Part shown: positions 1-5,333 of the stretch, piece after piece
How the letters are laid out: each line of letters opens with the position of its first letter
Position numbering within the stretch: the stretch's first letter is position 1
DNA from: Methanosarcinales archaeon
GTDB lineage: Archaea; Halobacteriota; Syntropharchaeia; Alkanophagales; Methanospirareceae
Length of the DNA: 10,819 nucleotides
Direction: 5' to 3'
Assembly: GCA_030621945.1 (NCBI GenBank)
Contig: JAUXGS010000018.1
Coordinates: 1 to 10,819 of the forward strand
Notes under the pieces: generated by a model
Told to the model about the DNA's origin: nothing
Databases searched by the model: none
The model's input: the letters and a program-made list of their open reading frames with translations, nothing else
Position numbers and translations under genes: made by a program

Positions 1-14
1 AAAGTATCAACATC

Positions 15-62
15 GTTGATGATGGATTGTTGTAAACCCAGTTGATGATGGATTGTATAAAG
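15..62 (+). repeat. Tandem 16-bp direct repeat ending in a TATA-like box
   Basis: The 16-mer GTTGATGATGGATTGT occurs exactly twice, at 15-30 and 41-56, 26 bp apart. The second copy runs directly into TATAAAG at 56-62. That could be an archaeal TATA box, with transcription expected about 25 bp downstream, just ahead of the structured region at 113-310. Related but degenerate motifs recur at 8939-8992 and 9820-9860. A protein-binding or promoter role is inference. Confidence 0.55.
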
Positions 63-112
63 AAACTCAGGATGAACGTGTCAGCAGCCTTCACGGTTAT
101 TCGATTTTCGTC

Positions 113-310
113 ATGCGTTATGAGATGCAAGCGCTGCAGACGCCCTAAATACCCACAGAGGCATGTCCCACGACCGTGATTTCTTGCACTAAGGCGCATC
201 GCAAACGGAGTTTGCGAACGAAATCACAGGTTGCCCGTGGGACAAAAATTCTTACGAATTTTTCTGTGGCCATTTATAACGTCTTCGCTCAAATCGGCGT
301 TATGCGTTAT
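113..310. ncRNA. Candidate structured RNA (three-way junction) or folded DNA element
   Basis: Five perfect or near-perfect helices nest in 117 nt. P1 is 153-159 with 263-269. P2 is 164-172 with 236-244. P3 is 174-183 with 220-230, with A228 bulged. P4 is 200-206 with 210-216, capped by GGA. P5 is 244/245-251 with 256-262/263, capped by TTAC. P1 encloses P2 and P5 as a compact three-way junction, and P3 and P4 stack inside P2. A further hairpin, ATAACG/CGTTAT, is at 276-281/298-303. ATGCGTTAT occurs as a direct repeat on both sides (113-121 and 302-310). An oligo-T run at 335-340 could end a + strand transcript started from the TATA-like box at 56-62. I recognise no known RNA family: RNase P and SRP signature motifs are absent. 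The strand is unproven because a fold of this kind would also form in single-stranded DNA. Confidence 0.45.
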
Positions 311-334
311 TTATGTTGCATCGCTTGAGGATCC

Positions 335-340
335 TTTTTT
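335..340 (+). terminator. Oligo-T run, possible archaeal terminator
   Basis: Six T residues follow the structured region 113-310. Archaeal RNA polymerase can terminate at T-rich tracts without a hairpin, so this could end the candidate RNA. A 9-bp hairpin (350-358 with 373-381, one G-U pair) follows immediately. Confidence 0.3.
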
Positions 341-871
341 GCTTCTTGCCCTCGTCGCCATCGTAAACTGAAGCGACGGGGTCAAGAGTCAAGTAAAAAA
401 AAATCTGCGCTCTTAGTCTTCCGCTAAAAATTAAATCAGGAAGCACAGGGTATCAGAATCAAGTAAAAAATAAATAAAATGAACCCCTTGAGGGAAAGGG
501 CATTCAGGGGCGATGAACGAAGAGTAACTTGTGGATAAAATCGAGCGATAAAGTAAGAGAAAGCAACCTTAAATCAAACAAGGGCAACCAATAGCTGAGG
601 GAGCCCGCCAAAAGGACAATGAATAAAGGTAGTAAAGCAAGAGAAAGACGCACAAGAACAGTTTTTTTATGTTGGGTATTACCCAAACGCGATAGGGTAG
701 CCTAACAAGGACAATGCTTCTTACAGTGGTGTTGTTGAACTCGGTTCGATTCCGAGAAGGGGAATGATGGAAGAGTTGCTTTTTTCTACCATCTAAAATA
801 AGAGGAAAAGAGCTAAGGCGGGCGATGAAGGAAACCGAGCCTGCCAAAAAATCAAAGGAGAAAAAAGAAAA
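341..871. other. Gene-poor leader region with hairpins and short repeats
   Basis: No reading frame here is convincing. Visible structure: a hairpin at 350-381; a direct repeat TCAAGTAAAAAA at 389-400 and 459-470; a repeated AAGGACAATG at 612-621 and 708-717, each ending in an ATG that opens only 28 and 17 codons; T runs at 662-668 and 780-785; a 7-bp palindrome centred on 679 (672-686); a hairpin at 740-756 that looks exactly like a tRNA T-arm; and a 7-bp hairpin at 817-845 just ahead of the gene at 872. The + strand is purine-rich, like the coding strand of the neighbouring genes, so decayed genes are possible. Confidence 0.5.
740..756 (+). other. tRNA T-arm-like hairpin, possible tRNA remnant
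   Basis: CTCGG, a TTCGATT loop and CCGAG make a perfect 5-bp stem with a canonical tRNA T-loop. The following bases AAGGGGA could be the 3' acceptor strand, but no matching TCCCCTT lies at the right distance upstream and no anticodon arm could be folded. It may be a tRNA 3' fragment left at an attachment site, or chance. Confidence 0.3.
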
Positions 872-1045
872 ATGATAAAAGAAATAAGGGATCTGCAGCA
901 ATTGAGCTTGGACAATCCTACCGTCTGGATAGTCAAAAAGGTAACCAGATGGGAAGAGGAACTAAAAGAAAAAGGTTGGGATGAACTACATATCCGGGAA
1001 ATCGTAAGGAACAGGATAAGAAGAGAGGTAAGGAAAAATGAGTAA
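872..1045 (+). CDS. Small charged protein, 57 aa, unknown function
   Basis: This 57-residue reading frame begins with ATG 872 and has a GGAG Shine-Dalgarno at 857-860. Its first residues are MIKEIRDLQQ. It is rich in Lys, Arg and Glu and is probably mostly helical (WEEELKEKGWDELHIREIVR). A 7-bp hairpin ends 26 nt before the ATG. The stop overlaps the start of the next gene by 8 nt, so translation is probably coupled. The helical part resembles the first half of the 79-aa protein at 10181, whose second half clearly matches the next gene (1038). The pair 872/1038 may therefore be a split form of one protein. No function is recognised. Confidence 0.6.
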   Translation: MIKEIRDLQQLSLDNPTVWIVKKVTRWEEELKEKGWDELHIREIVRNRIRREVRKNE

Positions 1046-1142
1046 GAAAGAACTTAAAAAATCTCTTTGGGATCTTTGGTCGCTGACTGACGGTGAGTTG
1101 GGAGAGCAGCCACCGGAAAAAGAAATGGAGAAATGGAGATAA
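1038..1142 (+). CDS. 34-aa protein with the LWxLWSLT motif
   Basis: This is a very short gene overlapping its upstream neighbour by 8 nt and the N-terminal region of the ArdC gene by a few bases if ArdC starts at 1133. The protein carries LWDLWSLTDGELGEQPP and ends in MEKWR. The 79-aa protein at 10181 carries NLWSLTGGEIGEEPPEE and ends in MEEWR. That similarity, conserved through to the stop codon, is good evidence that this tiny frame is translated or descends from a translated gene. The acidic, Pro-containing tail followed by Trp-Arg looks like a short interaction motif, which is inference. Function unknown. Confidence 0.65.
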   Translation: MSKKELKKSLWDLWSLTDGELGEQPPEKEMEKWR

Positions 1143-1147
1143 GAAAA

Positions 1148-1654
1148 ATGATAAACAACGATAAGAACAACAGGAAAGAAAGAGTAAAAACCGCCATTGA
1201 TAAAGTAGTAGAGACATTTAAAACCCAGGATATACCGGCGATAGCGTATGCCGTCTTCAAATCACAGCACGGGAAACCGTCCGATAAATGGAGTTTTTTA
1301 AACAGGTTGTTAATGTATTTAAGCGGTACAACAGACGGACGCGGCTTCAATCAATGGAAAAAGGCAAACCGACACGTAAAGAAGGGTGCGAAAGCGTTTT
1401 ATATTTTAGTGCCATTTCATATTGCGGCGGACAACGGAGAACACATAATCGATGAGAGCGGCGAAGTAAAGAAAAAAGACATAATACTATTTAAACCGAC
1501 ACCCGTTTTTAGACATGAAGATACGACAGGGGAAGCGGTAAAACAGGATAACTTTAAATTAGAGATACCATGCGACCTTAAAAAAGTAGCAGATGGTTTT
1601 AAACATAAGCATAGACACAGCGGGGTTCGAGGGAGTTATTTATGGGTACTTTAG
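1148..1654 (+). CDS. ardC: ArdC-like antirestriction protein, N-terminal part
   Basis: This is the N-terminal ssDNA-binding half of an ArdC-family protein. Residues around GRGFNQWKKANRHVKKGAKA and the following YILVPF match the well-conserved core of this domain. ArdC proteins are carried by plasmids and phages; known members bind single-stranded DNA and protect incoming DNA from restriction. An ATG at 1133 also fits but overlaps the previous gene, so ATG 1148 is preferred; neither has a strong ribosome site. The family-like sequence stops at VADGF (near 1600) and continues in the +1 frame in the 1593-2018 segment. The last 17 or so residues of this frame (HKHRHSGVRG and on) are therefore out-of-frame read-through. 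ArdC identity is quite sure; the state of the gene is not. Confidence 0.8.
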   Translation: MINNDKNNRKERVKTAIDKVVETFKTQDIPAIAYAVFKSQHGKPSDKWSFLNRLLMYLSGTTDGRGFNQWKKANRHVKKGAKAFYILVPFHIAADNGEHIIDESGEVKKKDIILFKPTPVFRHEDTTGEAVKQDNFKLEIPCDLKKVADGFKHKHRHSGVRGSYLWVL

Positions 1655-2018
1655 CCCGTCACATAGTAAGATAAGTTTAATGAGCCCAGAAGTGGATGTT
1701 TTCCTACATGAATTAAGTCATGCAGTGGATAACGAGATAAACCAAAAGCTAAAAGGTGGGCAGCACGCGGATCAAGAGATAATCGCAGAACTAAGCGCGT
1801 CAGTGATAGGATATTTGAGGGGATACAGGCTAAACGGCAAAAGTAAGCAATACATAGAAAGATATGCTAAAGCGAATTGGAAAACAGTGTCTAATGTTTT
1901 GCGAAGGGTGAACAACGTAGTGAATTATATAGTAGAGGAATCCGCGACAGAGTTAAAAGAAACGGAGATAACGCAGAGACAGGAGGTAAGAACTATAAGA
2001 CCTGCGGGTTTTATATAG
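1593..2018 (+). CDS. ardC: ArdC-like protein, C-terminal zincin metallopeptidase part
   Basis: This is the continuation of the ArdC-like gene in the +1 frame. It carries GYFSPSHSKISLMSPE, a zincin HExxH motif in VFLHELSHAVD and the downstream QEIIAELSAS with a likely third zinc ligand. That is the usual order in the M78/ImmA-like C-terminal domain of ArdC proteins. Joined to the preceding part it would make about 290 residues, the usual family length. The ATG at 1593 has no ribosome site, so independent translation is doubtful. The junction lies in a T4A3 run (1597-1603), where one extra T would explain the break. The C-terminus (ELKETEITQRQEVRTIRP) is charged and variable. Confidence 0.75.
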   Translation: MVLNISIDTAGFEGVIYGYFSPSHSKISLMSPEVDVFLHELSHAVDNEINQKLKGGQHADQEIIAELSASVIGYLRGYRLNGKSKQYIERYAKANWKTVSNVLRRVNNVVNYIVEESATELKETEITQRQEVRTIRPAGFI

Positions 2019-2026
2019 CCATTAAA

Positions 2027-2045
2027 CCAATAGGTTATTGGTGAT
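2027..2045 (+). promoter_or_regulatory. Hairpin overlapping the ribosome binding site of the 2051 gene
   Basis: CCAATA (2027-2032) pairs with TATTGG (2036-2041) around a GGT loop. The last two bases of the stem begin the GGTGAT ribosome binding site at 2040-2045. Folding would partly hide the site from the ribosome, so translation of the AbrB-like gene could be controlled here. The control role is inference. Confidence 0.4.
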
Positions 2046-2050
2046 AAAAT

Positions 2051-2206
2051 ATGCCAAAAGAACTAAAAGCAGGGATAGGGAAAAAGGGGGAAGTGTGGTT
2101 TGAAACTACATTCCCCGCAAATGGAAAGATATGGACACCTCAAGCCATCAGGGATTTTATCAGGCCTGGTGAGGAAATAAAGGTGACCATCAAAAAGAAA
2201 AAATGA
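2051..2206 (+). CDS. AbrB-like swapped-hairpin small protein, 51 aa
   Basis: This is a 51-residue basic protein. The segment GKIWTPQAIRDFIRPGEEIK followed by VTIKKKK has the shape of an AbrB/SpoVT (MazE-type) domain: a short strand, a Pro-initiated helix, the Lys/Arg-Pro-Gly-(Asp/Glu)-x-(Ile/Val) turn and a final strand. Such proteins bind DNA as dimers and act as transcription regulators or antitoxins. No toxin gene is evident next door, so a regulator is the more cautious guess. The start ATG has GGTGAT 5 nt upstream, partly inside a hairpin. It lies 32 nt after the ArdC gene and is absent from the paralogous cassette at the right end, so ArdC plus this gene may be one inserted unit. The domain call is by eye only. 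Confidence 0.6.
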   Translation: MPKELKAGIGKKGEVWFETTFPANGKIWTPQAIRDFIRPGEEIKVTIKKKK

Positions 2207-2247
2207 AGAAAGGAAGCAGAAATCAGGGCAAAATAAAAGAATGGAAA

Positions 2248-2271
2248 GGCCAGAACTTGCGGGTTCTGACC
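2248..2271 (+). promoter_or_regulatory. Intergenic hairpin upstream of the 2298 gene
   Basis: CAGAAC (2251-2256) pairs with GTTCTG (2263-2268) around a TTGCGG loop. Two more G-C pairs lie beyond a C-A mismatch. It ends 26 nt before the ATG. Other hairpins with different sequences sit 22-28 nt before the starts at 872, 3669 and 10487. Confidence 0.45.
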
Positions 2272-2297
2272 CCATATCTAAAAGGAGGTAAACCGAG

Positions 2298-2513
2298 ATG
2301 GCATTACCAACAATAGTAGAAAGGGATGGTAAGTATATAAACCTTTCCAGAAGTGACGTGCTGGAAGGACGAGATTTGAACAGTGTTACGTCTATTGATG
2401 GAGGTATCCTGCACTACGTTCGCAGGCGGATGGGTTGCGAAACCGTAACCAGAGAAGTAATGCGGGAAGCAGTTGCATTCGAGAACGAAATGTCAAGGAT
2501 GGATGGGTGGTAG
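2298..2513 (+). CDS. 71-aa protein of the duplicated cassette, unknown function
   Basis: This is a well-supported small gene with AAAGGAGGT 8 nt before its ATG. The 71-residue product has an N-terminal part with TIVERDGKYINLSR, a central SIDGGILHYVRRRM and a C-terminal helix CETVTREVMREAVAFENEM. A clear paralogue lies at 10487, with TIDGGIVNYV and CETVTRDVMRQAIAFEREM in the same order, so purifying selection on both halves is likely. The paralogue helps confirm this start and the whole reading frame. No known domain is recognised. The alternating strand/turn N-terminus plus long C-terminal helix could suit a small DNA-binding or subunit protein, but this is speculative. Confidence 0.8.
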   Translation: MALPTIVERDGKYINLSRSDVLEGRDLNSVTSIDGGILHYVRRRMGCETVTREVMREAVAFENEMSRMDGW

Positions 2514-2519
2514 AGAACA

Positions 2520-2717
2520 ATGTCAACAAAGAAGGATTTTATCCAAAGAGCAGCCAGAGAACTCAATGACAGACACACCGCGCAGAAGATCGCAGACAGA
2601 GCGGAACTCGTAAACTACAGAGGCTATGACGCTATGTTAAGAGAAGGAAAGGCACTGTTTGCGAAAGACCTCGAAGAAATCTTCACCCTTAAAGAAAGAG
2701 AAGAGGGGGGTGCTTAA
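2520..2717 (+). CDS. 65-aa helical protein, unknown function
   Basis: This is a 65-residue charged protein, predicted by eye to be helical: KDFIQRAARELNDRHTAQKI, then a region with NYRGYDAMLREGKALF. It starts 6 nt after the 2298 gene, with GGTGG inside that gene as ribosome site, so the two are probably co-translated. The downstream gene at 2719 begins one base after its stop. At the right end the gene that follows the 2298 paralogue (starting 10706) is not visibly similar, so this position in the cassette is variable. No family recognised. Confidence 0.7.
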   Translation: MSTKKDFIQRAARELNDRHTAQKIADRAELVNYRGYDAMLREGKALFAKDLEEIFTLKEREEGGA

Positions 2718-2718
2718 A

Positions 2719-3633
2719 ATGTCATCAGAAGAAGAACAGAACCTTGAAGACGCAGCATTCCAAGACGAGGAAATCAAAGCCAGCATGCAAATACTCACGG
2801 CACTCGGATTCACACCCCACTATCACGATAAGGATAAAGCAGGCAATGACGAAACTAACTTCGGCATCCGGGTAATGAACACAAAAATAGGTGTCAAGTT
2901 CAACGCCGTGAATCCCACTGGTTTAGTATGGGCTTACATACTCGCAGAGGACGGTAAAAAAGACTTCATCAAGAACGGTGACCTGAAACAACTTCCGTTA
3001 GTACGTCGATATCTCGACATCCAAGCAGGGGAAAAGCCAATGCCGGAACCCACGGTTACCGGACGCATAGTTGAGAAGCGAAGCAAAAGCGTCGTAGTGG
3101 AAATCAAAGAAGATGGAGTGAAGAAAGAAATCATCTTCGGATGGGGCGCAGTAAAGAAACACGACGACGGACATCATTATATACCCTATGGGTTCAGCAA
3201 GCCATCAACGGATAATCCGGATGGGAAAATGGACGTGCCTCGTAACATCCTTTTACCGGAGCTGGATCCGCCCCCGGCAACAGAAAGCAGAGAAGAGACA
3301 GAGGCGCGGCGGATAAGAGATGAGCAGGGGCGGGAAGCAACGACACCAGTTGCAGCAGCGGAGACGGCGGCGGGCGAGGCGGAACTGGCACTTCATGTCT
3401 TCGAACAGCTGATAAGCGGAAAGGGGGCGCCTGCGGCAAACCCAACAGTCAAGGAAAACTTGACTGTTCCCGGATTAATCGAGAAATATCTCAGCATTGC
3501 AGTCCAAGTCACTAAAGCAGTCAAAGAAAACGGGGGGGTATCCGCTCTGGAGATAGGGTACGTCACTAACTGGGTCTGCAACAAGGTCGTGGATGAGTTA
3601 ATGAACAGCAAAGGGGGCAGTGGCGAGGAGTAG
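2719..3633 (+). CDS. 304-aa acidic protein, unknown function, possible OB-like core
   Basis: This is the largest protein in the window. A longer in-frame start at 2659 exists, but ATG 2719 is preferred: GGGGGGTG lies 8 nt upstream and the previous gene ends at 2717. Residues 15-105 look like a mixed alpha/beta domain (LTALGFTPHYHDKDKAGNDE, VMNTKIGVKFNAV). Residues 110-160 are a run of short strands (TVTGRIVEKRSKSVVVEIK, EIIFGWGAVKK) that could be a small barrel or OB-like fold. Residues 180-222 are a Pro/Glu/Ala-rich linker of higher GC content. Residues 223-295 are helical with a Val-rich segment. The strand pattern and position near primase-like and nuclease genes allow a nucleic-acid role, but that is inference. 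No family is recognised. Confidence 0.85.
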   Translation: MSSEEEQNLEDAAFQDEEIKASMQILTALGFTPHYHDKDKAGNDETNFGIRVMNTKIGVKFNAVNPTGLVWAYILAEDGKKDFIKNGDLKQLPLVRRYLDIQAGEKPMPEPTVTGRIVEKRSKSVVVEIKEDGVKKEIIFGWGAVKKHDDGHHYIPYGFSKPSTDNPDGKMDVPRNILLPELDPPPATESREETEARRIRDEQGREATTPVAAAETAAGEAELALHVFEQLISGKGAPAANPTVKENLTVPGLIEKYLSIAVQVTKAVKENGGVSALEIGYVTNWVCNKVVDELMNSKGGSGEE

Positions 3634-3646
3634 GTTAATCACCTAC
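3630..3646 (+). promoter_or_regulatory. Hairpin over a stop codon, upstream of the 3669 gene
   Basis: GTAGGT (3630-3635) pairs with ACCTAC (3641-3646) around TAATC. The TAG stop of the 304-aa gene is inside the stem and the hairpin ends 22 nt before the next ATG. It may be an mRNA processing or stability element; it is not followed by a clear T run. Confidence 0.4.
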
Positions 3647-3668
3647 CTTCTTCACTGAATAAAGAAAA

Positions 3669-4028
3669 ATGGGAAAAACAATAGAGGAATGGGAAACGTA
3701 CTTCAATACAGAATCAAGTGATATTCTAAAGGAAATTATAAACATTCTTGAAACACTACAAAAGGCAGAAAGGGCATCAGAAGATACGCTAACTACTGAG
3801 GAACACGAAATTACAATGTTACCCGCTATCTTAGCTATAGCCAAAGAGGTAAAGAGACAACGATTAGAAGGGCAGACTAAAGGGAGTAAGCCAATGAAAG
3901 CAGTCATATTCAAGCGGGATAAGGTAATAAAAATAAGATACAAGGAAAGCGACAATCTTAATTTACTATTAGATGCACTGAGAACAGTACCGGGAATGGA
4001 ATTGGAAGAGGGAAAGTACGGGGGCTGA
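3669..4028 (+). CDS. 119-aa protein, unknown function
   Basis: This gene begins after a short gap with a hairpin and has only a weak purine-rich ribosome site. The N-terminal two thirds are helical and acidic (TIEEWETYFNTESSDILKEI, then LPAILAIAKEVKRQRLEG). The last part, KAVIFKRDKVIKIRYKESDN, looks like a beta hairpin followed by a helix (LNLLLDALRTVPGMELEEG). The stop overlaps a possible CTG-started small gene at 4025. No family recognised. Composition agrees with the flanking genes, so it belongs to the same block. Confidence 0.8.
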   Translation: MGKTIEEWETYFNTESSDILKEIINILETLQKAERASEDTLTTEEHEITMLPAILAIAKEVKRQRLEGQTKGSKPMKAVIFKRDKVIKIRYKESDNLNLLLDALRTVPGMELEEGKYGG

Positions 4029-4144
4029 AGAAGACGACAACAACAGAATACGATGACTTAGTACGCTTCTTTCATAGAGAAGGGCACGGATGGAGAAGAG
4101 CCCAAGAGGAAGCAGATCAGAGTGTAAAGAGGTTAGGATTGTAA
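4025..4144 (+). CDS. 39-aa small protein, possible CTG start
   Basis: A 39-residue frame follows the 119-aa gene directly, overlapping its stop (CTG 4025 over TGA 4026). It encodes EYDDLVRFFHREGHGWRRAQ and ends SVKRLGL, an amphipathic helical sequence with gene-like residue choice. No ATG, GTG or TTG occurs in frame, so the start would have to be the CTG, with the G run just before it as a weak ribosome site. It could also be a C-terminal piece that lost its start. The protein-like sequence and the lack of anything else in this 140-nt gap argue for it; the start is doubtful. Confidence 0.45.
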   Translation: MKKTTTTEYDDLVRFFHREGHGWRRAQEEADQSVKRLGL

Positions 4145-4165
4145 AATAAAAGGAGAAAAAATAAA

Positions 4166-4315
4166 ATGAAAACCGAAAAGCACAGTTACGAAAGCCCAAG
4201 CGTAGATAAGATAGTTGCTGACGTCCGTGCACGCATTAGAAGCAAGGCGGATTTAGAGTTCTGCGGGTGCCCGGTATGCAAGGCGGCATTAAAAGTTTTA
4301 GGGGGTGAGCGATAA
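4166..4315 (+). CDS. 49-aa small protein with CxCxxC motif
   Basis: This is a small gene with a good AGGAG ribosome site 10 nt before ATG 4166. The product has a helical N-terminal part (VDKIVADVRARIRSKADLEF) and then CGCPVC at residues 33-38, giving a CxCxxC arrangement typical of metal or Fe-S binding, followed by a short helix. The next gene begins one base after the stop, and a GGGGGTGA site for that gene lies inside this gene's end. It is the first of two Cys-rich microproteins just ahead of the PriL-like gene. Function unknown. Confidence 0.65.
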   Translation: MKTEKHSYESPSVDKIVADVRARIRSKADLEFCGCPVCKAALKVLGGER

Positions 4316-4316
4316 G

Positions 4317-4478
4317 ATGAAAGCAAATATCTCCATAACCACATGCACCGGCTGCGGCGAATCAATCCTCATATGGCAAGGTTCGCCCGCCGCCATCTGC
4401 CACCGATGCGAACAGCAGAGGCAGCGGGACCAGAACGAACTTACCCGGCTCGGGAAGGTTACGGGGGGCGTAAAATGA
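4317..4478 (+). CDS. 53-aa zinc-ribbon-like protein
   Basis: This 53-residue protein has two CxxC pairs (CTGC at residues 10-13 and CHRC at 28-31) separated by 14 residues that include ESILIWQGSPAA, the layout of a short zinc ribbon. A basic, Gln/Arg-rich helix follows. The ribosome site GGGGGTGA lies 8 nt upstream, and its stop overlaps the next gene's start as ATGA, so the two are coupled. Another frame is open across this stretch from 4343, but its sequence is Arg/Pro-rich and upstream of a good internal start, so it is read as a shadow. Role probably nucleic-acid or protein binding; inference. Confidence 0.65.
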   Translation: MKANISITTCTGCGESILIWQGSPAAICHRCEQQRQRDQNELTRLGKVTGGVK

Positions 4479-4918
4479 CAATAGGGGACGATCTAAGCAA
4501 GGTGTTATCTTCACACAAACAAATACAACTATTTGATATACTTCAAGCAATACATCCCACACACGCAGAACGGTTATTCTTAGTTGGTTTCTTAAAATAC
4601 ACAGGATATACAATAAAAGAAGTATTAAATATCCTCAACAAACACGCCGAATGGGAAGATTATTCACAAGCCACAACACAATATCAAGTAGAATCCATAT
4701 TTAAACAACCCCACCACAACAATAACAACAATACCCGAACCAAACCACGAGTACGAAAATGGAGCCTTACACCGTTAGAAGAGCTCAAAATCAAATACGC
4801 CCGCGCAATGGAAGCCCACCGCATTAACGAACAGTGGATGAAGAAAAACAACATACCGATATATGACGCTGCGCCAAAGTTACGCTTCGACCCCTCCAAA
4901 ATGGAGCTGAACAAATGA
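4475..4918 (+). CDS. PriL C-terminal/PriX-like primase-associated protein without cysteines
   Basis: This 147-residue protein overlaps its upstream neighbour by ATGA. Residues 28-77 (PTHAERLFLVGFLKYTGYTI, then EVLNILNKHAEW and ATTQYQVESIF) follow the pattern of the C-terminal domain of archaeal primase large subunits. That pattern is a His/Arg-Phe helix, a hydrophobic helix ending in Gly, a (Glu)-Ile/Val-Leu helix, an acidic-aromatic stretch and the Thr-x-Tyr-Gln-Val motif. In PriL this motif leads to cysteines of a 4Fe-4S cluster. This protein has no cysteine at all; an Asn/His-rich stretch (HHNNNNN) follows instead, then a basic helical tail. It may be a PriX-like primase helper or the C-terminal part of a split plasmid primase. 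No catalytic subunit is visible in the window. The family call is by eye. Confidence 0.7.
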   Translation: MTIGDDLSKVLSSHKQIQLFDILQAIHPTHAERLFLVGFLKYTGYTIKEVLNILNKHAEWEDYSQATTQYQVESIFKQPHHNNNNNTRTKPRVRKWSLTPLEELKIKYARAMEAHRINEQWMKKNNIPIYDAAPKLRFDPSKMELNK

Positions 4919-5040
4919 GCTTCACGGCCGCCACCGTCTCCGTACGCCAGCGGAGAGTCCGTGGGCGGTTTGCCGTCGGGGCGAACCGAGAGCGGTTTGG
5001 GCGGCGGGCGGGGCTTCCCCGGGGCGTTAGAGGAATATAA
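4915..5040 (+). CDS. Possible 41-aa Arg-rich protein in a GC-rich island
   Basis: An ATGA-coupled frame of 41 codons starts at the end of the PriL-like gene and runs through a very GC-rich stretch. The product would be Arg/Gly-rich (RQRRVRGRFAVG and similar), with no domain. The same bases form a chain of hairpins: 4937-4942 with 4951-4956; AACCG/CGGTT at 4984-4997; and GGGG-CTT-CCCC at 5010-5020. A non-coding structured or inserted element is as likely as a gene. The start overlap is the only argument for coding. Confidence 0.25.
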   Translation: MSFTAATVSVRQRRVRGRFAVGANRERFGRRAGLPRGVRGI

Positions 5041-5054
5041 GGCGAAGAAGAAAA

Positions 5055-5333
5055 ATGAAGAATAAAACGAGGAAAACAAACTTTATAACTAAAGTTGTTA
5101 GAAAGCTCCAACGCCAAGGCTTTACCGTGACCGGCACTAAACTATTCGGCGTTGATCTCGTCAGCACCAATCCCGTCGGGAAATCCGTGGCGGTCATAGT
5201 AAAGCCCCACGGGCACCTAACAACTCCCGAGAAGAGGCAGCTGCTACGACATCACATGCCGATTTACATAGCGCGGGAAATGTTCACGGGCGATTCTAAA
5301 ATACACGCGGTAAAAGTGGAGAAAATCATATGA
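5055..5333 (+). CDS. Small PD-(D/E)XK nuclease-like protein, 92 aa
   Basis: This 92-residue basic protein has the layout of a minimal resolvase/VRR-type nuclease domain. An N-terminal helix (ITKVVRKLQRQGFTV) is followed by a strand ending in GVDLVS with Asp34, then a strand VAVIVKPHG with Lys50, and a helix and strand (TTPEKRQLL, MPIYIARE). In active members the residue two before the Lys is usually Glu or Asp; here it is Ile48, so the catalytic site may be altered. It could act as a DNA-binding or inactive relative, or be a Holliday-junction-resolvase-like enzyme with a shifted acidic residue. It follows a GC-rich island and has only a weak ribosome site. Its stop overlaps a possible downstream ATG. 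Confidence 0.7.
   Translation: MKNKTRKTNFITKVVRKLQRQGFTVTGTKLFGVDLVSTNPVGKSVAVIVKPHGHLTTPEKRQLLRHHMPIYIAREMFTGDSKIHAVKVEKII

Noticed and set aside
619..705. 28-codon + strand frame after AAGGACAATG
   Set aside because: Too short, contains a T7 run and a palindrome, and no homologue or paralogue is seen in the window.
504..1350. Several - strand frames rich in Leu, Phe and Ser
   Set aside because: They are the complement of purine-rich + strand sequence, overlap supported + strand genes in part, lack ribosome sites and have low-complexity hydrophobic content.
2203..2316. 37-codon frame overlapping the AbrB-like stop as ATGA
   Set aside because: It runs through the hairpin and ribosome site of the 2298 gene and into that gene; those features explain the stretch better. 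Not excluded.
4343..4474. N-terminal extension of the PriL-like frame from ATG 4343
   Set aside because: The Arg/Pro-rich extension is the shadow of the 53-aa zinc-ribbon gene, and ATG 4475 is coupled to it by ATGA.
4684..5117. - strand frames opposite the PriL-like gene and GC-rich island
   Set aside because: Antisense to a better supported gene, Pro/Ser/Phe-biased, without ribosome sites.
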